A stretch of 8,275 bases of DNA from Bacteroidales bacterium. Lineage in GTDB: Bacteria; Bacteroidota; Bacteroidia; Bacteroidales; ML635J-15. The translations under genes and the position numbers were made by a program. The notes beneath the pieces are model-generated. The model searched no databases. It was not told where the DNA came from and saw only the letters and a list, made by a program, of their open reading frames with translations. Of the stretch, positions 1-7,253 are shown piece after piece (the first letter of the stretch is position 1; the number at the start of each line of letters is the position of its first letter). The stretch lies in NCBI GenBank assembly GCA_028697515.1, contig JAQVEY010000090.1, forward strand, positions 1 to 8,275, given 5' to 3'.

Positions 1-3000
1 GAACAGTTACGCAATAAAAACCTCCTGAAAGTCCAGTCAATGGATTTCCTGAATAAGGAGATTGCCAAGTAAGTGAATACGGAGCAGTACCTTCAGATAC
101 ATTTGCTGTCGCAGTCCCGTCATTTGCTCCTGGAGCTGATTCTGGAGTCGTTATAACTGAGACCGTGGGAGAATCTAAAATTGTAACCGACACATCGTCA
201 GTAGAAGTACAACCATTTGCATCTTCAACAACTACTGTATAAGTTCCGGTTGATGTTGCTTCGTATGTTTGATCACCTGCAACACTATTCCAAGAATATG
301 AGGTATATCCGATTCCTGCATCAAGAGTAACCGTACCACCGCATTCACTTGTTAGGTTATCTCCGATATCTACTTGGGCTGCACTGTTTATTGTTACATC
401 AAAACTTGATTCAGCAAAACAGTTAGGTGTTGTTCCGGTCTCAGCATATATTGTTATTACTTGTGATTCTGTAATAATAGTCCCTGAGGGTAACAGAGTT
501 CCAAGATTATTATAACATTGACCATTTGTTAAGACAGGAATTGTATATAAATCACAAACTTCAACATCAGGAAGGTTGTCAACTACTGGAGTTTCGTTTA
601 TGGTTACCGTAAAACTATTTTCGTTCGTACAATTTGGTATTGTTCCTGTTTCAGCATAAACGTAAACCGTTGTTGTAGTTGTAATTTCATATCCTGCAGA
701 AACAGGATTTATTCCACCCGAAGACAAGAAATATTCACCATTCGTAAGAGCTGGAAGAGTATATGAATCACATGCAGTAACATCTGCAGGCGCATCAACA
801 TCGGGAATTGAATTTATTGTTGCGGTTACAGGTGTTCTTGCGCTGACACATTCATCTCCGATCATTATTTGCCAGTTATAAAAATAATAATAGTAATTTG
901 CATCTCCAGCATTAGTACCTGTTATAGACACCACTTCTCCTATATCATAAGGCCAACTTGTCCCAGTATTATTTCTCCACAAATTTGAGGTGGTTGTTCC
1001 ACACTTTAATTGATAATCTGTGCCTGCCGGTATATCAAAGTCAAGACTTACAGTGTTAATACCTTCGTATAAATATACTGTTTTTGAATCTATTTCTGCG
1101 CTTGAGCTATTTCTTAATTGAATAATCCTATTACCTTCAGTTTCAGAATTTACCTGAACAGATACAAGTCTGAAATCTTCGGTGGCACTAAATATCAAAT
1201 AATAATTATTTGATGTATGATTTCCACCATTCACATCAATATCTGAATTTCCACCTGAAAAATATTCAGGAGATACACCGGATTGTACATAATAGGTTGT
1301 TGTATTCGTAAAGTTATCAGTTAAACTTGTACCTGTCTGGACGAAATTTCCTAAAGTTGCAGCATCATACCAAGCAAGCGTTCCTGAACCTGAGGCTGTC
1401 AAAGTCAGTGAAGCTGCACCGCAGGATTCATCACCGGTTGTCGTCGGAGCTTCGGGAAGATTAACTGTTATCATGTCGGTAACAGAATATGTATTATCGC
1501 CATAAGCATTATAAGCTGTCAAACTGACTGTTAAAATACCACTTTCGGTATAGGTATGAAGAGGGTTTTCTTCTGTGGATGTATTGCCATCGCCGAAATC
1601 CCATTCATAAGTGTCGGCATCAACAGATGTGTTTGTGAATTGAACAATACCTGTACAAGTAGTAGTTACATCCGAAGTAAATCCTGCAACAGGAGCTCCT
1701 GGAATGTAAACAGTAATATAATCTTCTTTTAGTTCGGTAACAGTACATCCTGCACTTACAACTTCAAGGCTGACATCAAAAACCCCATCAGTAGCATAAT
1801 TTACTGTTGGATTTTGATCGCCGGATGTTGCTGGATTTCCGCCTTCGAATACCCATCCCATAGAAGTAACTGTGCCTGAAGTTAAATCTGTGAAATTGAC
1901 ATCAGATCCAATAATAACATTAACCGAAGATGCAGAAAAATCAGGACTTGCAATTCCGTCTGGAATCAATTGAATATCAAGACGTGTAGAAACATCATTA
2001 GTAATTGTTACAGTATGTGTCTGTGATTGATATCCGGCAAGGGAAAATGTAAAATCATAAGTTCCTGCATAAATAGGGCGATGATAGTTGCCTACAGGAG
2101 CAGCCGTATAAACATGAGAGTTATCTTCATCATGCCCAACAATTTCAACTTTAACATCTGCAAGGGGAGTTCCTGTGCAAGCATCTGTTACAATTCCTCG
2201 TAATCCATAAAGTACTTGTTCGGTGTAATCAAGCATTGCCTGACGATTATAATTCCAATATGTATTAAGATATGCAACTTCAAGATCTTTATCAGTGGAA
2301 ACTTCCATAGTTATTTCTCTAATCCCCTGAAAATAATTCATATAATCTTGACGTGAACCTGTTATAACATACCAATCACCTCCTTCAGTAACTCCGTCAG
2401 GATAAGTATCAGTAAAAGAAGCACCACCGCTAATTGATATGACATAATCAGCATATATGTGTGCAACATAATCCCACCATGTATCATCAGCGTGAGTATT
2501 GTCACTGCTCTCATAAGTATCCCAAGGGAAATTTGCAACCTCTGCACCACCATGAAAATTTACTGACATAACAAAATCATGAGCTGAAGCATAATCCATC
2601 ATAATCTGGATTTCCTGTTGATTGTTAACAGATCCTCCCTCCATTCTAGGGAAGTTTCTATTGAGATCAACACCATTCGCGTTATAACGCCTTGCTGTAC
2701 TTATTGATGTACCTGTTGCAGAACCGTAGAAAGTTCCATCAGGATTTGACATGGGATTTATATAAATCTCAACATTATCCACTAAATTTGTAACCTGAGA
2801 AATACTGCCATAATTTGATAGCAAATAATCTGCATAACGTAATGAAAGTATTATTCCTGTTGTCTCGTCTCCATGCATTGAACTTGACCACCAGAATTCA
2901 GGTTCGTCTTCATCGTCATTAATATTGTCAGAAATAATCAAACATAGAATCGGCCATCCATCTATTGATGTGCCAATAGTTTCTAATTTTGCTAATGCAG

Positions 3001-3397
3001 GATAATTATCTACAAAATCCTGCATCATTTCTTCATATACAGCATGAGTAGGGTATCTGTCCCAATTAGCCATCTGTGCCACTGTGGTCGCCATTGTCAA
3101 TGCTTTAGAGGCATCGTAATAACTATAAACAGGAGTGAAATCCAGATTGTAATTTAAGAACTCATTAAACTCCTGCGAGTTAGCATAAGCATAAACGAGT
3201 CCGCTTTTATAATTATCAATTGAAATGATTTCGGTTAACTCTCTTAATAATTCATGGTTAGAGCAATTGAAAGTGAAATAAAATTCACCTCTCTCACTTA
3301 ATTTCTCTAGAGCAAAATCCATTTCGGGACTAAGACTTTGCGAAAAAGAAAATGTTGTGAAAAGGACAAGAAGTAAACACAGAGTAAAATTTTTCAT
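1..3397 (-). CDS. Secreted M14 (M14B-like) zinc carboxypeptidase with PKD, Ig-like and SprB-like repeats; C-terminus cut by window edge
   Basis: The frame is open from the ATG at 3397 to base 1 (1132 codons, no stop), so the protein is partial. Residues 1-20 are a Sec signal peptide (MKNFTLCLLLVLFTTFSFSQ). Residues 21-108 are a pro-region shared with the upstream paralogue. The M14 domain begins near MANWDRYPT (109) and holds the zinc ligands H175/E178 (HGDE) and H282 (FHGG), substrate-binding R237 and N246-R247 (DLNRNF), Y343 and catalytic E365. D293 and Q350 match the basic-specificity pocket of CPD-type enzymes, so removal of C-terminal Lys/Arg is inferred. Then come a transthyretin-like regulatory domain (398-478), PKD domains (about 484-564 and 568-646, the second with WDFGDGN), an Ig-like domain (650-706 plus 850-860) interrupted by a beta-sandwich, two tandem repeats (864-1005), an Ig-like segment (1006-1074) and a SprB-like repeat (1075 onward). 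The start lies 8 bases after the upstream stop, so the two genes are probably co-transcribed. A T9SS sorting domain is expected beyond the edge but is not seen. Confidence 0.93.
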   Translation of the reverse strand, partial: MKNFTLCLLLVLFTTFSFSQSLSPEMDFALEKLSERGEFYFTFNCSNHELLRELTEIISIDNYKSGLVYAYANSQEFNEFLNYNLDFTPVYSYYDASKALTMATTVAQMANWDRYPTHAVYEEMMQDFVDNYPALAKLETIGTSIDGWPILCLIISDNINDDEDEPEFWWSSSMHGDETTGIILSLRYADYLLSNYGSISQVTNLVDNVEIYINPMSNPDGTFYGSATGTSISTARRYNANGVDLNRNFPRMEGGSVNNQQEIQIMMDYASAHDFVMSVNFHGGAEVANFPWDTYESSDNTHADDTWWDYVAHIYADYVISISGGASFTDTYPDGVTEGGDWYVITGSRQDYMNYFQGIREITMEVSTDKDLEVAYLNTYWNYNRQAMLDYTEQVLYGLRGIVTDACTGTPLADVKVEIVGHDEDNSHVYTAAPVGNYHRPIYAGTYDFTFSLAGYQSQTHTVTITNDVSTRLDIQLIPDGIASPDFSASSVNVIIGSDVNFTDLTSGTVTSMGWVFEGGNPATSGDQNPTVNYATDGVFDVSLEVVSAGCTVTELKEDYITVYIPGAPVAGFTSDVTTTCTGIVQFTNTSVDADTYEWDFGDGNTSTEENPLHTYTESGILTVSLTAYNAYGDNTYSVTDMITVNLPEAPTTTGDESCGAASLTLTASGSGTLAWYDAATLGNFVQTGTSLTDNFTNTTTYYVQSGVSPEYFSGGNSDIDVNGGNHTSNNYYLIFSATEDFRLVSVQVNSETEGNRIIQLRNSSSAEIDSKTVYLYEGINTVSLDFDIPAGTDYQLKCGTTTSNLWRNNTGTSWPYDIGEVVSITGTNAGDANYYYYFYNWQIMIGDECVSARTPVTATINSIPDVDAPADVTACDSYTLPALTNGEYFLSSGGINPVSAGYEITTTTTVYVYAETGTIPNCTNENSFTVTINETPVVDNLPDVEVCDLYTIPVLTNGQCYNNLGTLLPSGTIITESQVITIYAETGTTPNCFAESSFDVTINSAAQVDIGDNLTSECGGTVTLDAGIGYTSYSWNSVAGDQTYEATSTGTYTVVVEDANGCTSTDDVSVTILDSPTVSVITTPESAPGANDGTATANVSEGTAPYSLTWQSPYSGNPLTGLSGGFYCVTV
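383..808 (-). repeat. Two tandem cysteine-containing repeats of about 70 aa within the partial carboxypeptidase
   Basis: Residues 864-935 and 936-1005 of the protein are two copies of one module. Each has the order: PDV, then CDxYTxPxLTNG, a variable glycine-containing loop, a Thr/Ile-rich strand ending in Y(V/A)YAETGT or IYAETGT, PNC, then SSF or NSF followed by a VTIN strand. Each copy has a Cys near the front and a Cys in PNC, which could form a disulfide outside the cell. Similar modules recur, as I recall, in large Bacteroidota surface and gliding-associated proteins. They probably act as spacers or adhesive modules; no catalytic residues are apparent. Confidence 0.75.
854..1276 (-). other. 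Beta-sandwich module nested in an Ig-like domain (copy in the partial carboxypeptidase)
   Basis: Residues about 708-848 form a module that begins in a Gly/Asp/Asn-rich loop (SGGNSDIDVNGG), continues through alternating hydrophobic strands, and ends in an aromatic run (NYYYYFYNWQI). It sits between the strand TTTYYVQ and the strand CVSARTPVTATI, which together would normally close one Ig-like domain. The upstream paralogue has the same arrangement at 3937-4380. The function is unknown; a carbohydrate-binding-like or stability role would be only a guess from the fold impression. Confidence 0.6.
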
Positions 3398-3405
3398 AAT
3401 AGTAT

Positions 3406-6246
3406 TTATTTATTTTTTAATAGTTTTTCAATATGTTTTGTGTTATTCAATGTTGTTATTTCAATAAAGTAAACCCCAGAATCTAATTGTGATGTGTTTA
3501 AAAAGTATTCTGGAGTATTTATATTTGTTTTATAATAACAAATTTTTCCTGTGATATCAATTATTTTTAAAGATGTTATAGCCTTATTGCATTCGATAAA
3601 TAATTGATTATTTACAGGATTAGGATAAATATTTATATTCTTAAAATTATCTGTTTCAATTCCAGTTGTTACAGTAATTTCTGATGTGTATTCGTTTGAA
3701 CCACAAGCACTATTTGCAGTAAGTGTAACCTGATATTCGCCCGGCAGGGAATATTGATGCACAGGATTTGTTTCAGTAGAAACTGTCTCATCTCCAAAAT
3801 CCCACTCATAAGAATCTGCTGCTGTTGATGTATTTGTAAAATTTACAGTTGTTTCGCTGATATTTGTTTCAAATCCTGCAATAGGATTTTGATTCACATA
3901 AATATTCAGAGGGGTTCTCTCAGAATAACAATCAGGTAGTTTTATTTGCCAGTCGTAAAAGTATGCATAGTATTTATTGCCGTCATTCCACCAAACATCG
4001 TTACTTCTTTTTATCGAAATTGCATTGCCAATATTATATGGATAGGAGAACGAACTAAAGAGGCCAACATAACCTCTGTAGAGATATGAGGTGCCAGTAC
4101 AACCTATTTTATAATTTGATCCAATAGGAATGTTTGCATTTATTTCAATTGTCTGCATGCCATCTGCTATGTTTATGTCTTCATCGAAAACGATATCCCC
4201 TTGTGCAGTTTTTATATAAATATTTCGAATTCCTTCACCTTGAGCATAAACTTTTACAGACTGAAGTTGGCATTCTTCAAAACAATCAAATGTAAGGTAG
4301 TTTGATTCTGAGCTGCCAATGTATTCTCCACCATCTGCATTATCAGGTTCTCCTCCTGTAAATATTTCTCCTGTACTGAGTCCCTGAATGTAATATGTGG
4401 TGGTCTCGAATAATTCAGGCGTTGTATAAGAATAACCTATTTGGAAAGCTACCTCATCTTCGGCATTTTCAAACCAAGATATTTCATAGTCAGAATCTAT
4501 AGTAGCATTTACGCTACCCGAGGATTCGCAAATTACATATACAGGCACATTTTCAAGTTCAGGAAGACTTATGCTTATGTATTCTTCTTTTATTATTGAG
4601 TCAATGCCAAATTCGTTTTCTGCAATCAGTTTAACGTTATAATTACCGTTTAATCGATATAGGTGAAACGGATTATTTTCAACAGATGTGTTGCCATCAC
4701 CGAAATTCCATAGATATTGAGTTGATTCGGAAGCTTCCGAAGTATTTAAGAATTGTATTTCGGGATTACAATCAACAGTTTGAACAGATGATTCAAAATT
4801 CGCAGTTGGAGCAACCATTTCTAGATTGGCAAGCTGTACATCCTGAATGGTCGGTTCGTAATTATTAATGGTTACATCAATCGTTTTTGATTTATATCCC
4901 GGACATGAATAAGTTACTGAATAGTTTCCTTCATACAATAATCTATAATAGTCTCCGAACAATGGGAAAGAATAAATATGGGAGTTGAAGAAATCATAAC
5001 CATCAATATAGATCATTGCCTCAAGTGGCTCGCCTGTAATAGAATCGGTTACAATACCTCTCAAACCGTAAGTTACTTGTTGCATATAATTCAATAAAGC
5101 TTGTCTGTTATAGTTCCAATGAGCAGGAAGTAAATCGGAATCAAGTTTTTTTTCCGTACTCATCTCAATTGTCACTTCTTTGCAGTTGTGGAAATAATTC
5201 ATATAATCTTGTCTAGTTCCAGTAGCTTGATACCATGCATAACCATTTGTAACCCCATCATCAAGATCGGTAAAATATCCGCTGGGTGAATTTGCTTGAG
5301 CTAGTTCGGCATACTCTGTCGAAACAAAAAACCACCAGTCATTATCGGCAGGTAGAGTGGGGTCAGTATCATAAGGGTAGTTTATCAATTCGGCACCGCT
5401 GTGCGTATTTGCAGACATTACAAAATTTCTTTCGGCAGCATATTCCATAAAAACAACAGTCTCTATTCCATACTCTTCGCCATCAGGATGTTCTCCATAA
5501 ATAAAATCAGAGTAATTCCTATTTAGATCTATATCGTCATAATTATATCTGCGACTGTCGGCGACGGTATTATTTCCTCCGTAGTAGGTTCCATCGGGGT
5601 TTGCAAAAGGGTTAATATAGATTTGTAAATCGTCAACAAGATTTGTAACCTGAGGAATTGTTCCGTAATTTGATAATAAATAATCAATTAAATGCAAAAA
5701 AAGAATCCCACAAACAAGTTCGTCGCCATGCATCATACCAGTATATAAGAATTCTGGTTCTGCTTCTTGCACATTAACATTATCAGAAATTTTAACAACA
5801 AGCAATAGCCTTCCTTGAGATGAGTATCCAATAGTGTCAAGTTTGCAAATATCAGGATAATCATCAGCAAATTTCTGCATCATTTCCTCATACACTTCAT
5901 ATGTGGGATATCTGTCCCAGTTTGCCATTTCTGCAATTGTAGTTGCCATCGTTAAGGCTTTTGATTGGGAATAATAACTCTCAACGAGAGAAAATTCTTT
6001 ACCTGAAGCAAGAAATTTTTCAAATTCCTTCTTATTTGCATAAGCAAATACATTTTTACCATCAAAATTGTCAATCGACAACATTTTTGAAAATTCAGAT
6101 AATTCTGAAACATCAGCTTTAAATTGGAAATAAATTTCGCCTCTATTTTCGAGAATATTAAGTGCCGCACTATTTTCAGTATTTTGTCCGTAAGACAACA
6201 TACAGAATAAGCTTAGTGATAAAATAGCTAAAATAAATTTGTTCAT
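3406..6246 (-). CDS. Secreted M14 (M14B-like) zinc carboxypeptidase with PKD domains and T9SS sorting domain
   Basis: This is a complete 946-aa protein. Residues 1-20 are a signal peptide (MNKFILAILSLSLFCMLSYG, cleavage likely before Gln21), with no lipobox. A pro-region covers 21-106. The peptidase domain contains HGDE (H173, E176), R233, N242-R243 (DLNRNY), H282 (NTHSG), Y339, Q346 and catalytic E361. D293 and Q346 sit where CPD-type enzymes place the residues that bind a C-terminal Lys/Arg side chain, so B-type specificity is inferred. Residues 394-475 are a transthyretin-like domain opening with GLRGIVTD, as in eukaryotic M14B enzymes. Then come PKD 1 (481-560, WNFGDGN), an Ig-like domain (561-621 plus 773-785) split by a beta-sandwich, PKD 2 (786-862, WDFGDE) and a type A T9SS sorting domain (870-946). 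The protein should be exported by Sec, cross the outer membrane by T9SS, and be released or anchored at the surface. It is the first gene of the leftward pair. H282-S-G replaces the commoner HGG; all listed catalytic residues are kept. Confidence 0.96.
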   Translation of the reverse strand: MNKFILAILSLSLFCMLSYGQNTENSAALNILENRGEIYFQFKADVSELSEFSKMLSIDNFDGKNVFAYANKKEFEKFLASGKEFSLVESYYSQSKALTMATTIAEMANWDRYPTYEVYEEMMQKFADDYPDICKLDTIGYSSQGRLLLVVKISDNVNVQEAEPEFLYTGMMHGDELVCGILFLHLIDYLLSNYGTIPQVTNLVDDLQIYINPFANPDGTYYGGNNTVADSRRYNYDDIDLNRNYSDFIYGEHPDGEEYGIETVVFMEYAAERNFVMSANTHSGAELINYPYDTDPTLPADNDWWFFVSTEYAELAQANSPSGYFTDLDDGVTNGYAWYQATGTRQDYMNYFHNCKEVTIEMSTEKKLDSDLLPAHWNYNRQALLNYMQQVTYGLRGIVTDSITGEPLEAMIYIDGYDFFNSHIYSFPLFGDYYRLLYEGNYSVTYSCPGYKSKTIDVTINNYEPTIQDVQLANLEMVAPTANFESSVQTVDCNPEIQFLNTSEASESTQYLWNFGDGNTSVENNPFHLYRLNGNYNVKLIAENEFGIDSIIKEEYISISLPELENVPVYVICESSGSVNATIDSDYEISWFENAEDEVAFQIGYSYTTPELFETTTYYIQGLSTGEIFTGGEPDNADGGEYIGSSESNYLTFDCFEECQLQSVKVYAQGEGIRNIYIKTAQGDIVFDEDINIADGMQTIEINANIPIGSNYKIGCTGTSYLYRGYVGLFSSFSYPYNIGNAISIKRSNDVWWNDGNKYYAYFYDWQIKLPDCYSERTPLNIYVNQNPIAGFETNISETTVNFTNTSTAADSYEWDFGDETVSTETNPVHQYSLPGEYQVTLTANSACGSNEYTSEITVTTGIETDNFKNINIYPNPVNNQLFIECNKAITSLKIIDITGKICYYKTNINTPEYFLNTSQLDSGVYFIEITTLNNTKHIEKLLKNK
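3409..3639 (-). other. Type IX secretion C-terminal sorting domain (type A)
   Basis: Residues 870-946 show the usual layout: NINIYPNPVNNQLFIE, then a LKIIDITGK strand, then LDSGVYFIEI, ending in a basic stretch (EKLLKNK). The YPNP, D(I/L)xGK and L..G.YF.. signatures are those of the Por secretion system sorting domain. In this family the domain is removed by the PorU sortase after outer-membrane passage. It implies a T9SS elsewhere in the genome; none of its genes lie in this window. Confidence 0.92.
3937..4380 (-). other. Beta-sandwich module nested in an Ig-like domain (copy in the complete carboxypeptidase)
   Basis: Residues about 623-770 lie between the Ig-like strand TTTYYIQ and its partner strand CYSERTPLNIYV. 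The module opens with a Gly/Asp loop (TGGEPDNADGGEY), contains QSVKVYAQGEG and a SYPYNIGN stretch, and closes with YYAYFYDWQI. It aligns along its length with residues 708-848 of the downstream paralogue, although the sequences have diverged considerably. No recognised catalytic residues; function not assigned. Confidence 0.6.
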
Positions 6247-6467
6247 TTAAATTGTTTTTAGAGGCGAAATTTAAATAAATATAATTAAAAAAGGCATTCT
6301 ATTATCAGAATAAAAATACTTTTTATACAATGTCAGTAAAAAGACGCATCAAATGATGTTTTGGTTGAGTTAAAGATTAAATTATTCTTAATGAAAAGCT
6401 AAAATTTATATAGATGGTTTGCAAATAAATTAAAAAAAGTAAATTTGTCATATTAAATTCTGATTAT
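6247..6467. promoter_or_regulatory. Divergent intergenic region between the carboxypeptidase pair and the DUF2520 operon
   Basis: These 221 very AT-rich bases separate the leftward start at 6246 from the rightward start at 6468. The rightward promoter is annotated separately. On the minus strand no exact TAnnTTTG was found; the nearest candidate, TATTTTTA, lacks a properly spaced TTTG. A short inverted repeat, CATCA-AA-TGATG, lies at 6347-6358. No tRNA-like fold, terminator hairpin or credible small ORF was seen. Confidence 0.7.
6418..6447 (+). promoter_or_regulatory. Bacteroidota-type promoter for the DUF2520-KdsC-UbiA operon
   Basis: TTTG at 6418-6421 is followed by an 18-base spacer and an exact TAAATTTG at 6440-6447, matching the Bacteroidota -33 TTTG / -7 TAnnTTTG consensus. 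Transcription would begin near 6453-6456, leaving a leader of only about 12-15 bases before the ATG at 6468. The short leader with no Shine-Dalgarno fits AT-rich Bacteroidota translation starts. Confidence 0.65.
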
Positions 6468-7253
6468 ATGATTTCTAATATTATTCTTGCTGGTTCGGGA
6501 AATGTAGCTTATCATTTAGCTAAAGCGTTTAAGAAAGCAGGTATTAATATTAAACAAATATTCAGCAGGAATCACACAAGTGGAAAAGAACTTGCGTTGA
6601 TTACAGATAGCATTTTTACTGATAGTATAGACGAAGTGTTTGCTAATGCAGATGCATATATTTTTGCTATGAATGATGAGGCAGACAAGGATATTGCGAA
6701 ACGTTTAAAAGTTGAAAACAATAAAATACTTCTACACACAGCCGGTAGTTTGAGTATGGAAATCTTTAAACAAAAAACTTCAAACTATGGCGTTTTTTAT
6801 CCCTTTCAAACATTTTCAAAAGATATAGATTTGAATTTTAACAAAGTTCCTATTTGTATTGAAGCATCAAATTTGGGAACTATTAATGAATTAAAAGAGC
6901 TGAGCAAATCGATATGTTGCAAATATTATGAAGTAAATGAAGATCAAAGGAAGATTTTGCATCTATCAGGTGTTTTTGCAAGTAATTTTATGAATCATTG
7001 CGTTTATCTAGGGGGAAAAATTTTAGAAAAAGAAGGACTATCTACAGAGATGTTAAAGCCTCTGTTACAGCAAAGTTTTGATAAAATATTAAATAATGGC
7101 GCGTATATGTCTCAAACAGGACCAGCCAGAAGGAATGATCTGATAAGCATTGAAAAACATCTCGATTTTGTAAAGAAAGATAAAAATTTGTATGATATTT
7201 ACAAGATATTTACAGAGAGTATTTATAAAACATATCATGCTGATGGACAATAA
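6468..7253 (+). CDS. Rossmann-fold, DUF2520 domain-containing protein
   Basis: This is a 261-aa, probably cytoplasmic protein. The N-terminal half is a Rossmann fold: a beta strand runs into the dinucleotide loop GSGNVA (residues 9-14), a second strand ends at SRN (33-35), and HTAGS (90-94) and YPFQTFS (111-117) follow at the domain edge. The C-terminal half (about 125-255) is helical and carries LHLSGVFASNF (164-174) and GPARRND (218-224), signatures of DUF2520. The layout resembles pyrroline-5-carboxylate reductase and F420:NADP oxidoreductase-like enzymes, so an NAD(P)-dependent oxidoreductase is inferred; substrate unknown. It is the first gene of the rightward operon, with a matching promoter about 20 bases upstream. 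The ATG at 6468 is chosen because it directly precedes the first Rossmann strand. Its stop codon overlaps the next gene's preferred start, suggesting translational coupling. Confidence 0.9.
   Translation: MISNIILAGSGNVAYHLAKAFKKAGINIKQIFSRNHTSGKELALITDSIFTDSIDEVFANADAYIFAMNDEADKDIAKRLKVENNKILLHTAGSLSMEIFKQKTSNYGVFYPFQTFSKDIDLNFNKVPICIEASNLGTINELKELSKSICCKYYEVNEDQRKILHLSGVFASNFMNHCVYLGGKILEKEGLSTEMLKPLLQQSFDKILNNGAYMSQTGPARRNDLISIEKHLDFVKKDKNLYDIYKIFTESIYKTYHADGQ

Noticed and set aside
383..808. CRISPR array or DNA-level tandem repeat
   Set aside because: The repetition is at protein level with diverged DNA and no regular spacers; it reflects duplicated extracellular domains.
2362..2553. 63-codon minus-strand open frame
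   Set aside because: It lies entirely inside the carboxypeptidase M14 domain in another frame and has no recognisable motif, whereas the long frame over the same bases encodes conserved catalytic sequence.
3398..3405. Promoter or terminator between the two carboxypeptidase genes
   Set aside because: Only 8 AT-rich bases separate stop and start, with no room for a hairpin or a promoter; co-transcription is the simpler reading.
4686..4868. 60-codon plus-strand open frame
   Set aside because: It is antisense to the PKD and transthyretin-like region of the complete carboxypeptidase, with no domain and no start context.
5952..6170. 72-codon minus-strand open frame
   Set aside because: It is a shifted-frame shadow of the pro-region of the complete carboxypeptidase; the residue composition is not protein-like and no family is recognisable.
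3406..6246. Lipoprotein signal in the complete carboxypeptidase (Cys15)
   Set aside because: The residues before the Cys (LSLF) do not match a lipobox, and a standard Sec cleavage site follows at residues 19-21.
7192..7242. Upstream in-frame start for the HAD phosphatase at 7192
   Set aside because: It would add 17 residues (MIFTRYLQRVFIKHIML and similar) encoded inside the DUF2520 gene and make the protein longer than its family; 7243 (or 7237) gives a normal N-terminus.
6468..7253. Pyrroline-5-carboxylate reductase (ProC) for the Rossmann protein
   Set aside because: The dinucleotide loop is similar, but the C-terminal half carries DUF2520 signatures (GPARRND, LHLSGVF) rather than the ProC dimerisation domain.
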